Source: Gammaproteobacteria bacterium
GTDB taxonomy: Bacteria > Pseudomonadota > Gammaproteobacteria > Enterobacterales > Alteromonadaceae
Length of the DNA stretch: 64,000 bases
Direction of reading: 5' to 3'
Assembly (NCBI GenBank): GCA_018222985.1
Contig: JAAEZG010000005.1
Coordinates: 62,001 to 126,000 of the forward strand
Shown here: one piece after another, positions 1-9,356 of the stretch
Position numbering within the stretch: position 1 is the first letter of the stretch
Layout: every line of letters starts with the position of its first letter
Notes under the pieces: generated by a model
Databases searched by the model: none
Told to the model about the DNA's origin: nothing
Seen by the model: the letters and a program-made list of their open reading frames with translations, nothing else
Position numbers and translations under genes: made by a program

Positions 1-336
1 AAACACCATGCCAACTTGACGGCGCAGCTCAGCCACGTCGACATTTTTGTCGTAAATATTTTTGTCGTGCAAACGAATTTCACCGTTTACCTTACAAATT
101 TCGACCAAGTCGTTCATACGGTTAATGCAACGCAACAACGTTGACTTACCGCAACCCGAAGGACCGATAAACGCAGTGACACGATTTTTCGGAATGTTCA
201 TCGAAATATCGTGCAATGCTTGCGCATCCCCATAATGTAAGTTGAGGTTGCGAATTTCTAACGCGGTTTGCTCTGGCGTTAAGTTTGCTAAATCTAATGA
301 TTCGACATTGCTAGTGTTCGGAGTAACCGAAATCAT
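1..336 (-). CDS. pstB: Phosphate ABC transporter ATP-binding protein PstB (N-terminal part)
   Basis: The first 112 codons of PstB, the ATPase that powers high-affinity phosphate import through PstC/PstA; the rest lies beyond the left edge. The Walker A motif GPSGCGKST is at residues 58-66, followed by the PstB-typical [11 protein letters not shown]. The ATG at 336 is 12 bases after the pstA stop, so it is co-transcribed with pstCA. A roughly 25-residue tail precedes the conserved [12 protein letters not shown] strand. Identity is certain from the motif context; C-terminal features (signature motif, Walker B) cannot be seen. Confidence 0.95.
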   Translation of the reverse strand, partial: MISVTPNTSNVESLDLANLTPEQTALEIRNLNLHYGDAQALHDISMNIPKNRVTAFIGPSGCGKSTLLRCINRMNDLVEICKVNGEIRLHDKNIYDKNVDVAELRRQVGMVF

Positions 337-347
337 AATGTTTAACC

Positions 348-2003
348 TTAATGTTCAAGAGAGCGATATTTTTCACGTAAATGGTTACGCACGCCAATGG
401 CGGTTAGGTTTAACCCAACAATCACGGTAACCAGCAAGAATGAGGTGGCGTACACTAACGGTCGCGCGGCCTCAACGTTCGGGCTTTGGAAACCAACATC
501 ATAAATGTGGAAGCCCAAGTGCATAAATTTGCGATCTAAGTGGAAGTACGGGAAGTTTCCGTCCACCGGGAGCATGGGCGCTGACTTCACGACCCCCACC
601 AACATAAGCGGTGCAACTTCACCGGCCGCACGCGCAACGGCAAGAATCAAGCCAGTCATAATAGCTGGCGACGCCATCGGCAAAATAATGCGCCACAAGG
701 TTTCAGCTTTGGTGGCACCTAAGGCCAGGCTGCCTTCACGCAAAGTGCTAGGAATACGCGATAAACCTTCTTCAGTAGACACAATAACCACCGGCAGCGT
801 CAAAATAGCGAGCGTAATGGCTGACCACATAACACCCGGCGTACCAAAGGTTGGGCTTGGCAAGGCTTCTGGATAGAAAATTTGGTCGAGCGTGCCGCCC
901 ACCATGTAAACAAAGAAGCCAAGACCAAATACGCCGTACACAATAGACGGTACACCGGCTAGGTTAATCACCGCAATGCGAATTAAGCGTGTAATCGCAT
1001 TTTTACCGGCATATTCGTGCAGATAAACCGCAGCAATAACCCCAAATGGCGTCACAATGACCGACATTAACAGCACCATAAATACGGTACCAAAAATAGC
1101 TGGGAATACGCCGCCTTCGGTATTGGCCTCGCGAGGGTCTTCGGAGACAAACTTGCCAATTTGCACAAAGAAGTGGCCTAGCTTGCTAAGTACCCCCATG
1201 TCATTTGGGAAGGTTGCGTCTAACACACGGTACATGGGTACAGTTACTTCCATACCACGCATGTCACGCATAACCACGCTGTCGCGGCTAGCCGCTTCAC
1301 GATAGGCAAAGAGCTCTTTTTCAAGTTCTTTGTATTGTGCGTTCAGCGCTTCTTCTTCCGCTGCTAAGCGCTGCTTTTCAGCCTCGGTTAGGTTGCCTTC
1401 AAGATCTAACGCTCGGGCTTCTAAGCGCAACTGATTCAGCTGATAGTTAATGGCACCAATTTCGCCTTGCTGCAAATCAGACGCTTGCTCATTCAATTCA
1501 ACCGCGCGCTCAATGCGTTCAAATAACACGTCGCGCACGTTTTCAGGCGTTGCTACCGACTCACCGTTTTCGAGTACATCAACGACGTAACCATAAAAGT
1601 TACCGTCTTTTGAGCGTTCAAGTACGGCTAGGTCAGCAGGCGTTTCGTCGCGAATAATTTGCGGCTCCATCACCCACATAAAATCAAGTGGCACGAATTC
1701 GCGGTTACCTACTTTAAATAACTGACGCTCTAGAAACTCACCGTCAAAACCCTCAAGGGTAACGCCAGATTCCTGCAAACGGCGAATAGGTACTTCTTCG
1801 CGGTCGTACACTTCACCAATAATGACGCGTGTTGAACCGTCATTTGCTTGTACTTCAACCTCGTGAATGGCTGCTGGCCAAAAAAATGACAAACCACGCC
1901 ATGCAATTAAGGCTAACAACCCAAGCACAGCAATTAAGCTGACACTTACCGCGCCCGCAGTAAGCCAAATATAAGGTTTTCCTGACTTAAACCATTTATT
2001 CAT
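348..2003 (-). CDS. pstA: Phosphate ABC transporter permease PstA, long form
   Basis: Inner-membrane permease half of the Pst phosphate importer. The protein is about 551 aa, far longer than the roughly 300 aa of E. coli PstA. One N-terminal membrane segment (about residues 12-35) is followed by a large periplasmic insertion to about residue 270 that contains a Glu/Gln/Ala-rich coiled coil. The usual six-helix permease domain then carries the EAA loop ([19 protein letters not shown]). A GTG 12 bases upstream is also in frame, but the ATG at 2003 has AGGA five bases before it, so I chose that. It starts 15 bases after the pstC stop and is followed by pstB. Long PstA/PstC forms are known in Pseudomonas and marine gammaproteobacteria. 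Confidence 0.93.
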   Translation of the reverse strand: MNKWFKSGKPYIWLTAGAVSVSLIAVLGLLALIAWRGLSFFWPAAIHEVEVQANDGSTRVIIGEVYDREEVPIRRLQESGVTLEGFDGEFLERQLFKVGNREFVPLDFMWVMEPQIIRDETPADLAVLERSKDGNFYGYVVDVLENGESVATPENVRDVLFERIERAVELNEQASDLQQGEIGAINYQLNQLRLEARALDLEGNLTEAEKQRLAAEEEALNAQYKELEKELFAYREAASRDSVVMRDMRGMEVTVPMYRVLDATFPNDMGVLSKLGHFFVQIGKFVSEDPREANTEGGVFPAIFGTVFMVLLMSVIVTPFGVIAAVYLHEYAGKNAITRLIRIAVINLAGVPSIVYGVFGLGFFVYMVGGTLDQIFYPEALPSPTFGTPGVMWSAITLAILTLPVVIVSTEEGLSRIPSTLREGSLALGATKAETLWRIILPMASPAIMTGLILAVARAAGEVAPLMLVGVVKSAPMLPVDGNFPYFHLDRKFMHLGFHIYDVGFQSPNVEAARPLVYATSFLLVTVIVGLNLTAIGVRNHLREKYRSLEH

Positions 2004-2017
2004 GGACATCCTCACGC

Positions 2018-4261
2018 TTACATCGAGCTATATTTGTCGCGCAGACGCTGACGGACAAGTTCAGCGACGGTATTAAACGCGAAAGTGAAAACAAACAGGA
2101 CAAAGGCCGCTAAGAACAGAATGCGATAGTGCGAACTACCCACTTCTGACTCTGGCATTTCTACCGCAATGTTGGCAGACAGCGTGCGCATGCCTTCAAA
2201 AATATTCCAGTCCATAATCGGTGTGTTACCGGTGGCCATCAATACAATCATGGTCTCGCCAACAGCACGACCTAAGCCCATCATGACGGCCGAGAAAATA
2301 CCTGGGCTGGCCGTTAACAACACCACCTTGGTTAAGGTTTGCCAAGTGGTTGCGCCAAGCGCCAACGAGCCATTGGATAAGTGCTTCGGCACACTAAACA
2401 CCGCATCTTCTGCAATTGAGAAAATAGTCGGGATAACCGCAAAGCCCATGGCAATACCAACAACTAGCGAGTTACGTTGGTCAAAGGTAATGCCCAGCTC
2501 GTTGGTAATATATTGACGCACGTTGCCGTCAAACAATACTTGCTCTACCCACGGTGACATTTCAAACGACAGCCAACCAACGAAAGCCACAATAGGAAGC
2601 AAAATCAGAGCGGCACGGCCGTCGGTAAAGCGATTGCGCCAGTTTTTTGGCAGCACGCCGCTAACTGCAGCAATACCAATAATTGAAAGCGGCACAAGAA
2701 CAATAGTGGCAACAATACCGGGCAAGTATTCTTCAATGAGTGGCGCTAACCACAAACCTGCTAAGAAGCCCAAAATTACCGTTGGCAAGGCTTCCATAAT
2801 TTCTACGGTTGGCTTCACCACTTTGCGTACGCCTGGCGACATAAAGTAAGCGGTATAAACCGCTGCGGCTAAGCCAATAGGTACAGCGAACAACATTGCG
2901 TAAGCGGCGGCTTTGATGGTACCGAACGAAATTGGCACTAAACTAAACTTAGGTTCAAAGTCGTCTGAGCCTGAGGTTGATTGCCATACGTACTGCGGCT
3001 CTGGGTAACCTTCGTACCACACTTCTTGCCAAATACCGCTCCAGGTTACTTCTGGGTGCTCGTTTTCTAATTTGAACGAATGCAGCTCGTTACCACTTTG
3101 CATGAGTAACGTATTGGCACGTGGGTCAATAACTACGCGTTCTGCTTTCACGTGATCAATATGCGAGAAATAAAGGTCGGCTTCAGAAGTGGTGTGAAAC
3201 ACCCCAACTTCGCCAGTTTCTGACACGGTATAGAAAGTACGACGATAATATTCAGCAACAATGTCTTTAATGGCTGAATTGCCCGCTTGGAACTCACGAA
3301 TATACTGGTACTGACGACCGTTTTCGCCCGCCACTTCAAACCATTGCGTCACTCGACCATTGGCATGGCCAAATAACACCGAGCTTGCGCCAGCTAGCAG
3401 CTGCATGCTAGTAATGTCACCATAGCGGCGGCGGTCGATACTCAGTAACTGCCGTTCACTCAGTTCGCCAGTGCGCGACACACCGTAAACGTAAAAACGA
3501 TTACCTTGGCGCACAAACACTTGGGTTAAGTCTGGCGTTACCACAACATTATCAACCGGCCCTGTAATAGGCAGCTCTGCGAATTTTGACTTAAGTTCCA
3601 CCGTGCCCGTTAAGAAGCTGCGGCTAGCCTGCAGAAAATTCACAATCACTTGGTTGTCGGCTGTAATCGCAGCAAACAACTGTGACTCACCTTTATATTC
3701 GTAGGCTAACTGGGTAAGCGGGCGCTGCTGTGGGTCAACTTGAATGAGCTCACCGTCATTGGCAAAACCAACGACAGGCGTGGTTAAACGACGTCCGTTT
3801 TTAAATTGTGACCGAAACTTCGGTTCAACAATGCGTACTTGGCCATCGGCAACAGCGTAAGCATAGCGCTTGTTTTGCGGCTGAGTTTTGGTAAATGCCG
3901 TCGGGTTGTTAGCAACTTGTTCAGTGAGCAGCACTTGGCCTGGTTGCCAGTCGGTGCCTGGCTTTTGCTTCAATGCAAAAAAGCTCAACTCGCCGGTGTT
4001 CGAGAAGCGATAGCCAATTTCAGACTGCTCCTCCATACCCATCGCGACGGTGTGACCTTGACCAGGCACAGCAAATGACTGCTGATGCTCAATCTCAACA
4101 CCACGAAAAATAGGTTCAACCACATATAACAAGTAAAAGAAAATCAGTAGCAGTGCCATTAATACTAAGCCGCCGCCAAGAGTTACCCCCCAGCGAGCAG
4201 CTTTGTCTTTAACTAATCGCACATTACTGGCTCCCAACTCTGCACGTTGTGATGCCGCCAT
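2018..4261 (-). CDS. pstC: Phosphate ABC transporter permease PstC, long form
   Basis: Partner permease of PstA, 747 aa against about 320 aa in E. coli. A cytoplasmic start and one membrane helix (about residues 25-48) lead into a periplasmic insertion of roughly 380 residues rich in short beta-strand and turn repeats (VADGQVRIVEP, VFGHANGRVTQWF-type), suggestive of a beta-propeller. The canonical permease domain begins near residue 445 and has the EAA loop [18 protein letters not shown] near residue 640. The start has GAGG five bases upstream. A PhoB-type promoter lies directly upstream, so pstCAB has its own promoter separate from pstS, from which it is split by asnA/asnC. Confidence 0.93.
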   Translation of the reverse strand: MAASQRAELGASNVRLVKDKAARWGVTLGGGLVLMALLLIFFYLLYVVEPIFRGVEIEHQQSFAVPGQGHTVAMGMEEQSEIGYRFSNTGELSFFALKQKPGTDWQPGQVLLTEQVANNPTAFTKTQPQNKRYAYAVADGQVRIVEPKFRSQFKNGRRLTTPVVGFANDGELIQVDPQQRPLTQLAYEYKGESQLFAAITADNQVIVNFLQASRSFLTGTVELKSKFAELPITGPVDNVVVTPDLTQVFVRQGNRFYVYGVSRTGELSERQLLSIDRRRYGDITSMQLLAGASSVLFGHANGRVTQWFEVAGENGRQYQYIREFQAGNSAIKDIVAEYYRRTFYTVSETGEVGVFHTTSEADLYFSHIDHVKAERVVIDPRANTLLMQSGNELHSFKLENEHPEVTWSGIWQEVWYEGYPEPQYVWQSTSGSDDFEPKFSLVPISFGTIKAAAYAMLFAVPIGLAAAVYTAYFMSPGVRKVVKPTVEIMEALPTVILGFLAGLWLAPLIEEYLPGIVATIVLVPLSIIGIAAVSGVLPKNWRNRFTDGRAALILLPIVAFVGWLSFEMSPWVEQVLFDGNVRQYITNELGITFDQRNSLVVGIAMGFAVIPTIFSIAEDAVFSVPKHLSNGSLALGATTWQTLTKVVLLTASPGIFSAVMMGLGRAVGETMIVLMATGNTPIMDWNIFEGMRTLSANIAVEMPESEVGSSHYRILFLAAFVLFVFTFAFNTVAELVRQRLRDKYSSM

Positions 4262-4311
4262 TGCTGCCTCTTCAAGTTTAAAAATGATCTAACATGAATT
4301 TACTGCAGCAG

Positions 4312-4376
4312 AGTATAGACGCATTCTATGACAGTATTGTTACAGTGCTGTCACATTGCTGACATTTTTCTGTCAT
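4312..4376 (-). promoter_or_regulatory. Pho box array and -10 for pstCAB
   Basis: Reading on the minus strand, CTGTAAC-AATA-CTGTCAT (4345-4328) is followed by exactly 10 bases and then TATACT (4317-4312). This matches the known PhoB promoter layout, in which the box replaces the -35. Further TGACAG/TGTCAG half-sites continue in an 11-nt register to 4376, reaching into the last codons of asnA. Seen directly; PhoB binding is inferred. Confidence 0.8.
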
Positions 4377-5368
4377 GCAACGGCTTGTTGCGGGCTCAAT
4401 TTTGACCGTTGCGGCCACGACAGCTGGGGCGCTTGGGTGGCAGAAATGTGTGCCAACTGCAGCACCCACATGGCAACCCGTGACTGACCTATGCCACCAC
4501 CAATGCACTCTGGCAGCTCGCCATGAAGGAGTTGCTGGTGCCAAGGTTGTTGCAGCAGGCCATAACTTTTGTGCAGTGCAACTTGACGCTTTAGGGCGTC
4601 ACTGTTTACGCGAATTCCCATCGATGATAACTCAAGCGCGTCGTTAATCGGAGCGTGCCAAACCAATAAGTCGCCATTGAGGCCTGCCAAGCATTGGCCA
4701 CTGGCTGGGTGCTCAACTGGCGTGCTCCAATCATCATAATCAGCGGCACGGGCATCGTGTGGTGTGCCGTCTGTAAGTTCGCCGCCAATACCCATAAGAA
4801 ATACGGCTTTATGCAGCTTGGTAATTTCGTGCTCGCGTTGTTTGGGCGATAATTGTGGAAACATTTGGCGCAGCTGCTCTGCATGAATAAATACCACTTC
4901 TGATGCTAATTGACCGTCAGCTTCCGGTGAAAACTGCAGGTATAACGCACGCAGGGCCTGATAAATGTCACGCACCGTGGCTTTCAGCGTGTCTAATGAA
5001 CGCTCGGTTGGTTGAATAACACGTTCCCAGTCCCATTGTTCAACAAGCACAGAATGACGTTCGGTCAGTTGCTCTTCGTCAGCACGGATAGCTTTCATTT
5101 GCGCCACAATACCTTCGCCCGGTTGGCAACCATAATACGCTAGCACGCTGCGCTTCCACTTCGCCAACGAGTGCACAATTTCATAATCGCGCTGCTCGGC
5201 CCGAATGTGCACGGCAACCGCTCGCTCAGTACCACTAAGGTTATCTTGCACGCCGGAGTCTTTCGGCACCATCAGCGGTGCTTGCACTTCAGCTAACTGC
5301 AGTGTTTCGCAAAGCAGCTCGGTGAATTGTTGTTTTAGTCTCGCGACATCTTGTTGTTGTTTTAGCAT
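4373..5368 (-). CDS. asnA: Aspartate--ammonia ligase (asparagine synthetase A)
   Basis: Makes asparagine from aspartate, ammonia and ATP in the cytoplasm. At 331 aa it matches E. coli AsnA (330 aa) in length and in its diagnostic stretches: VQDNLSGTERAV, EIVHSLAKWKR, VEQWDWERV, DYDDWSTP, ELSSMGIRV and the C-terminal IGGGIGQSR. The ATG at 5368 has GGAG nine bases upstream. It is divergent from asnC, its usual regulator. The gene pair sits inside what is usually a contiguous pstSCAB region. Its 3' end overlaps the pstC Pho box array. Confidence 0.96.
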   Translation of the reverse strand: MLKQQQDVARLKQQFTELLCETLQLAEVQAPLMVPKDSGVQDNLSGTERAVAVHIRAEQRDYEIVHSLAKWKRSVLAYYGCQPGEGIVAQMKAIRADEEQLTERHSVLVEQWDWERVIQPTERSLDTLKATVRDIYQALRALYLQFSPEADGQLASEVVFIHAEQLRQMFPQLSPKQREHEITKLHKAVFLMGIGGELTDGTPHDARAADYDDWSTPVEHPASGQCLAGLNGDLLVWHAPINDALELSSMGIRVNSDALKRQVALHKSYGLLQQPWHQQLLHGELPECIGGGIGQSRVAMWVLQLAHISATQAPQLSWPQRSKLSPQQAVA

Positions 5369-5384
5369 GTTTGAAATCTCCGAG

Positions 5385-5455
5385 GTTCGTTGTTCGTGCG
5401 CTTCGCTGTTCGTTGTTCGTAGCCCGGCGTTCTACGCCGGGTAGCGCATCGCGCT
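5385..5455. repeat. REP-like hairpin element with flanking direct repeats in the asnA leader
   Basis: Two exact copies of GTTCGTTGTTCGT (5385-5397 and 5408-5420) run into GTAG and a perfect stem CCCGGCGT-TCT-ACGCCGGG (5423-5441), followed by a second small stem AGCGC-ATC-GCGCT (5443-5455). A GTAG foot followed by a GC-rich palindrome resembles REP sequences mobilised by RAYT transposases. It could equally be a leader structure of asnA, whose start is 17 bases away. Copy number elsewhere cannot be seen here. Confidence 0.5.
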
Positions 5456-5604
5456 GTGATTGTTATTCAACAAAGTAAACCCTAACAACAGATATATTCA
5501 ATACCATTTAACTAATAAATCAATACGTGATAAATTAACCAACAATATTTGGCTTCTTGATGAATAAAATCTAAAATAAGCGTGGATTTTGGTGGGGGAA
5601 TTAA

Positions 5605-6051
5605 ATGATCGATAATTTAGACAAAGCGATAATCAGCACGTTACAAGACAACGCGCGCATCTCTTATGCAGAAATAGCCAAGCAACACAGCGTTAGTCCT
5701 GCCACTATTCACGTACGTGTTGAAAAATTAAGGCAGGCGGGAATTATTACCGGCACCCATGTGCATGTTGATCCGCGCAAGCTTGGCTACGATGTGTGCT
5801 GCTTTATTGGCATTAACTTAGCCCGCGCCGGCGACTACCCGAGTGCTCTTGCGCAACTTAACGCCCTACCTGAAGTTGTGGAAGCCCACTACACCACGGG
5901 CCAATACAGTATTTTTATTAAAGTGATGGTGCGCTCAATTGATGATTTGCAAAATTTGCTCATCAACAAAATTCAGCCCATTGAGGAAATTCAGGCCACT
6001 GAAACATTAATTTCATTACAGCAGCCAATTATGCGGCAAATTCAAGTTTAA
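5605..6051 (+). CDS. asnC: Lrp/AsnC-family regulator AsnC
   Basis: A 148-aa transcriptional regulator; in E. coli AsnC activates asnA and responds to asparagine. The N-terminal winged helix-turn-helix spans about residues 4-60 (LDKAIISTLQDNARISYAEIAKQ, then SPATIHVRVEKLRQAGII). The C-terminal RAM/AsnC ligand-binding domain spans about 65-145. The divergent position next to asnA supports AsnC over other Lrp paralogues. A G-rich Shine-Dalgarno (GGTGGGGG) precedes the ATG. Confidence 0.92.
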   Translation: MIDNLDKAIISTLQDNARISYAEIAKQHSVSPATIHVRVEKLRQAGIITGTHVHVDPRKLGYDVCCFIGINLARAGDYPSALAQLNALPEVVEAHYTTGQYSIFIKVMVRSIDDLQNLLINKIQPIEEIQATETLISLQQPIMRQIQV

Positions 6052-6087
6052 AAAAAACGCCCTCGTAACTGTTAAGTCACGAGGGCG
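6050..6087 (-). terminator. Rho-independent terminator of pstS
   Basis: A perfect 9-bp stem CGCCCTCGT/ACGAGGGCG (6058-6066 and 6079-6087). On the minus strand it is followed by a run of eight U (A-run at 6050-6057), giving a strong terminator just after pstS. On the plus strand (asnC) the downstream U-tract is weak, so termination there is less certain. Confidence 0.85.
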
Positions 6088-6112
6088 CTCTGAGCTGTTT
6101 AAGCGGTCTGAA

Positions 6113-7108
6113 TTAGTTCAAGCCAAGCTTCTTCAGCTCTTGCTCAACAACCACACGTGGAACTGGAATGTAGCCGTCTTTATCAACAATTTCTTGACCA
6201 GTTTTTGATAAAACCATTTTCAAGAACTCAGCAGTTGCTGGATCTAGCGGCTTATTTGGATGCTTGTTCACATAAACGTATAAGAAACGTGATAGTGGGT
6301 ACTTACCAGCCAAAGCATTTTCAGTGGTTGCATCAACGTACTCAGCGCCTTCTTCTACGGCTAGTGGTACGGTTTTAACACCAGAAGTCATGTAACCAAT
6401 ACCAGAGTAACCAATAGAGTTCAAAGACGTTGATACAGACTGTACGACTGACGCTGAACCTGGTTGCTCGTTTACGTTGTTGCGGAAGTCACCGTCACAT
6501 AGAGCGACTTCTTTAAAGTAACCGTAGGTGCCAGAAACCGAGTTACGACCATAAATTTGTAAGTCGCGGTTGCCCCAGCTACCCGTCAAACCTAAGTCAC
6601 CCCAGCGGCGAACTTCTTCAGTAGCGCCACACAAGCGAGTGCTTGAGAAAATAGCGTCCACTTCGGCAATAGTTAAGCCTTCAATCGGGTTATCTTTGTG
6701 CGCAAATACCGCTAATGCGTCAATGGCTACACGCACTTGGGTTGGCTTATAGCCGTGACGCTTTTCGAAAGCTTCAATTTCTTTTGCTTTCATCGCGCGG
6801 CTCATTGGCCCAAAGTTAGATGTACCTTCAGTTAATGCAGGTGGCGCAGTTGAAGAGCCAGCCGCTTGAATTTGCATATTCACGTTCGGGTACAAACGCT
6901 TAAATTCTTCAGACCAAAAAGTCATCATGTTGGCTAGCGTATCTGAGCCTACAGAAGACAGGTTGCCCGATAAACCGCTGACTTTTTCATACTCTGGTAA
7001 GTCGTCAGTCGCTTTTTGTGCAACGGCTGAAAAGCTTAGTAAACTTGCAACGGCTGCGGTAGCTAAAGTTGCGGTAAAACGTTTCGCTGTGATTGTCTTG
7101 TTTGTCAT
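6113..7108 (-). CDS. pstS: Periplasmic phosphate-binding protein PstS
   Basis: Captures phosphate in the periplasm and delivers it to PstCA. About 331 aa, with a signal peptide of about 30 residues ([20 protein letters not shown]). Phosphate-binding motifs seen are [24 protein letters not shown] and [10 protein letters not shown]. An in-frame TTG at 7120 is not favoured: the ATG at 7108 has GGAG six bases upstream. It stands alone between asnC and phoR, with its own Pho promoter and terminator, and would be expressed separately from pstCAB. Confidence 0.96.
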   Translation of the reverse strand: MTNKTITAKRFTATLATAAVASLLSFSAVAQKATDDLPEYEKVSGLSGNLSSVGSDTLANMMTFWSEEFKRLYPNVNMQIQAAGSSTAPPALTEGTSNFGPMSRAMKAKEIEAFEKRHGYKPTQVRVAIDALAVFAHKDNPIEGLTIAEVDAIFSSTRLCGATEEVRRWGDLGLTGSWGNRDLQIYGRNSVSGTYGYFKEVALCDGDFRNNVNEQPGSASVVQSVSTSLNSIGYSGIGYMTSGVKTVPLAVEEGAEYVDATTENALAGKYPLSRFLYVYVNKHPNKPLDPATAEFLKMVLSKTGQEIVDKDGYIPVPRVVVEQELKKLGLN

Positions 7109-7170
7109 GAGAAACTCCAATCGTAAGTGAGCTTGGCCGAAGCCAGTCGATTAATCATTAACTGGAGCTA

Positions 7171-7204
7171 AGTTTAGTGTGTCAATGTGACAGTATTGTG
7201 ACAT
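7171..7204 (-). promoter_or_regulatory. Pho box and -10 for pstS
   Basis: On the minus strand ATGTCAC-AATA-CTGTCAC (7204-7187) is followed by exactly 10 bases and then TAAACT (7176-7171). Two further GTCA-containing elements lie upstream to about 7222 with irregular 9-nt spacing. Because pstS is the classic PhoB target, this site serves as a local reference for the other boxes in the window. Confidence 0.88.
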
Positions 7205-7265
7205 TTGTGACGATTCTGACATTTTTATTGCAGTCATATTTAACGCGTTGATTGCAAAGCGCTCG

Positions 7266-8567
7266 CTAGTCGCGAATAACGAGCTCTTCGGAAATTCGAA
7301 ATGAAAACTTCGAGCCGCGACCAACAACCGAATCAATGTTCAAACGACTATGGTGGTGTTCTAGTGCCTGCTGGACAATCGCCAAGCCAAGCCCTGAACC
7401 ACCTTTTTTACTGTTGCGGTCTTTATCTACGCGATAAAAACGTTCGGTTAAACGGCCAACGTGCTCAGCCGGAATGCCAGGTCCGTTATCCTGTACCGAA
7501 AACTCAACGTCACCGCCAACCGCCATTTTCCAGGTCACTTTAATATTGCCGCCCGCTTGCGTGTAGTGAATTGCGTTTGCGACTAAATTAGAAATAGCAC
7601 TGCGCATTTCGTCTTCAATACCATGTATTTTTATCGGTGCAATATCAAAACGAATGGTGTGTTGTTTATCGTGATTTAAGCGTTGCGCATCTTGCTCCAC
7701 AGCGGCAATAAGTTTGGGTATATCAGCAACACGGTCAAAAATATCCGTACGATGCACATCCATGCGCGACAAGCTAAGTAGCTGATCAACTAGATTTCGC
7801 ATGCGATCGCTCTGTGCTTGCATGTCGGTTACCGCTTTTTTCATCATAGTTGGCGGCAAGTCAGCTGGCTCATCAAGCATTTCTAAATAACCTTGCAATA
7901 CTGTTAATGGCGTTTTCAATTCGTGTGACACGTTAGCTACAAAGTCTTTGCGCATTTGTTCAAGCTGCTTCAACTGAGTGACATCGCGCGCCATCAATAA
8001 AAACTGATCATCGCTATATGGCATCACCCGAATTTCAAGTTCAATGTCTTCACGCACAGGCGAAGGCAAGTGAATATCTTCACTGAAGTCAGCTTGCTGC
8101 AAGTAAGCAATAAATTCGGGGTAACGAATTAGGTTCGATAACCGAATTCCGGTGTCCGCAGGCCATTTTAAGCCAAAATAAAACTGGCCCAACTTGTTGC
8201 ACCAAATAAGGCTGCCGTCTTTGCGAAACACAATCGCGGCATCGGGAATAGCTTCTGAGGCTTCACGAAAGCGGCGCAACAAACGCGCCAAGGCGCGGCG
8301 TCGTTGTTGACTGCGGCGCTGGGTGCGATAAATACCGTCGTAAATATAACTCCAACTACCAGGCGCACTCGGCGGAAGCATGGTGCGGCGGTGCCAAAGC
8401 CAGTCGACTAATTTGTACTGGTAGTAATAATGCCAAGCGGCAAGCGCTGTTAAGGCGATGGCCAACGTTGCCCAAAAGTAGCCAAACAGCCAGCCGACAA
8501 AGCCCACTGGCAGAATAAACCACAGTAGGCCTTTAAGAATAAATAAAACAGAATAACGACGGTCCAT
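7266..8567 (-). CDS. phoR: Phosphate regulon sensor histidine kinase PhoR
   Basis: Inner-membrane kinase that phosphorylates PhoB under phosphate limitation. At 433 aa it is the same size as E. coli PhoR. There are two N-terminal membrane helices (about residues 8-47) with almost no periplasmic loop. A PAS domain (about 105-195) precedes the H-box FVANVSHELKTPL, with phospho-acceptor His215. The ATPase domain includes the N-box NAIHYTQ and G-boxes DNGPGIP and GGSGLGLAI. It begins 18 bases after phoB ends, so the two form an operon. Confidence 0.96.
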   Translation of the reverse strand: MDRRYSVLFILKGLLWFILPVGFVGWLFGYFWATLAIALTALAAWHYYYQYKLVDWLWHRRTMLPPSAPGSWSYIYDGIYRTQRRSQQRRRALARLLRRFREASEAIPDAAIVFRKDGSLIWCNKLGQFYFGLKWPADTGIRLSNLIRYPEFIAYLQQADFSEDIHLPSPVREDIELEIRVMPYSDDQFLLMARDVTQLKQLEQMRKDFVANVSHELKTPLTVLQGYLEMLDEPADLPPTMMKKAVTDMQAQSDRMRNLVDQLLSLSRMDVHRTDIFDRVADIPKLIAAVEQDAQRLNHDKQHTIRFDIAPIKIHGIEDEMRSAISNLVANAIHYTQAGGNIKVTWKMAVGGDVEFSVQDNGPGIPAEHVGRLTERFYRVDKDRNSKKGGSGLGLAIVQQALEHHHSRLNIDSVVGRGSKFSFRISEELVIRD

Positions 8568-8585
8568 GTTTAACGCCCGTCGTTA

Positions 8586-9272
8586 TTAATTCTTTGAGAA
8601 GCGATAACCCACGCCACGAACGGTTTGCACCAAGCGGTCATGGCCGTGAACTTCCAATGCTTTACGCAACCGACGAATATGTACATCAACGGTACGGTCT
8701 TCAACATAAACATTGGTACCCCAAACGTGGTCTAGCAACTGCTCTCGACTATACACGCGATCGGGGTGTGTCATAAAGAAGTGCAGTAATTTAAATTCCG
8801 TTGGGCCCATGTCTAAACGGTCATTAAATGCCGTAACACGATGCGACACTGGGTCTAAACGCAAACCTTCAATTTCTAACGGCTCGTCAAGCGCGGTTGG
8901 AGCCACACGACGAAACACCGCGCGCATACGAGCCATCAGTTCTTTTGGCGAAAATGGCTTGGTCATGTAATCATCGGCGCCGACTTCTAAACCGCGTACT
9001 TTGTCTTCTTCTTCGCCACGCGCCGTTAGCATAATAATGGGTATAGAACGGGTGAAATCATCGCCTTTTAGCTTTTTGGCAAGTTGAATGCCTGAGCCAC
9101 CTGGAATCATCCAATCGAGTAGGATCATATCGGGGAATGGCTCAACCACTTTTTCTAGGGCTGCTTGGTAATCACCTGCTTCAATAGCTTGATAGCCGTG
9201 CTGTTCCATGACGAAGCTAAGCATTTCGCGAATTGGCGCTTCATCTTCAACAATCAGTATCTTTCTGGACAT
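8586..9272 (-). CDS. phoB: Phosphate regulon response regulator PhoB
   Basis: OmpR/PhoB-type activator of the Pho regulon. Receiver domain residues 1-120 have phospho-acceptor Asp53 and Lys105, the same numbering as E. coli. The winged-helix DNA-binding domain contains [15 protein letters not shown] and the recognition segment [19 protein letters not shown], nearly identical to E. coli PhoB. The recognition helix should therefore read the standard CTGTCAT-type box. An in-frame GTG lies nine bases upstream, but the ATG at 9272 has a better-spaced AGGTG. It has its own upstream Pho box, implying autoregulation. Confidence 0.97.
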   Translation of the reverse strand: MSRKILIVEDEAPIREMLSFVMEQHGYQAIEAGDYQAALEKVVEPFPDMILLDWMIPGGSGIQLAKKLKGDDFTRSIPIIMLTARGEEEDKVRGLEVGADDYMTKPFSPKELMARMRAVFRRVAPTALDEPLEIEGLRLDPVSHRVTAFNDRLDMGPTEFKLLHFFMTHPDRVYSREQLLDHVWGTNVYVEDRTVDVHIRRLRKALEVHGHDRLVQTVRGVGYRFSKN

Positions 9273-9304
9273 CTGCGTCACCTAATTTGTTTTTGGCACG
9301 GCTG

Positions 9305-9338
9305 ATTATCACGATACTTTATGACACTTTTATGAAAA
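9305..9338 (-). promoter_or_regulatory. Pho box and -10 for phoBR
   Basis: On the minus strand TTTTCAT-AAAA-GTGTCAT (9338-9321) is followed by exactly 10 bases and then GATAAT (9310-9305). This implies positive autoregulation of phoBR, as known in E. coli. Confidence 0.8.
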
Positions 9339-9356
9339 CGACCAAATTTGTGTCAT

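Noticed and set aside
4348-4376. Plus-strand Pho box (CTGTCAC-ATTG-CTGACAT-TTTT-CTGTCAT) that might drive an asnA antisense RNA
   Set aside because: Half-sites read well on the plus strand, but no -10-like hexamer follows at 10 bases (GTTGCG is there) and no gene lies downstream. It is better read as part of the pstC array.
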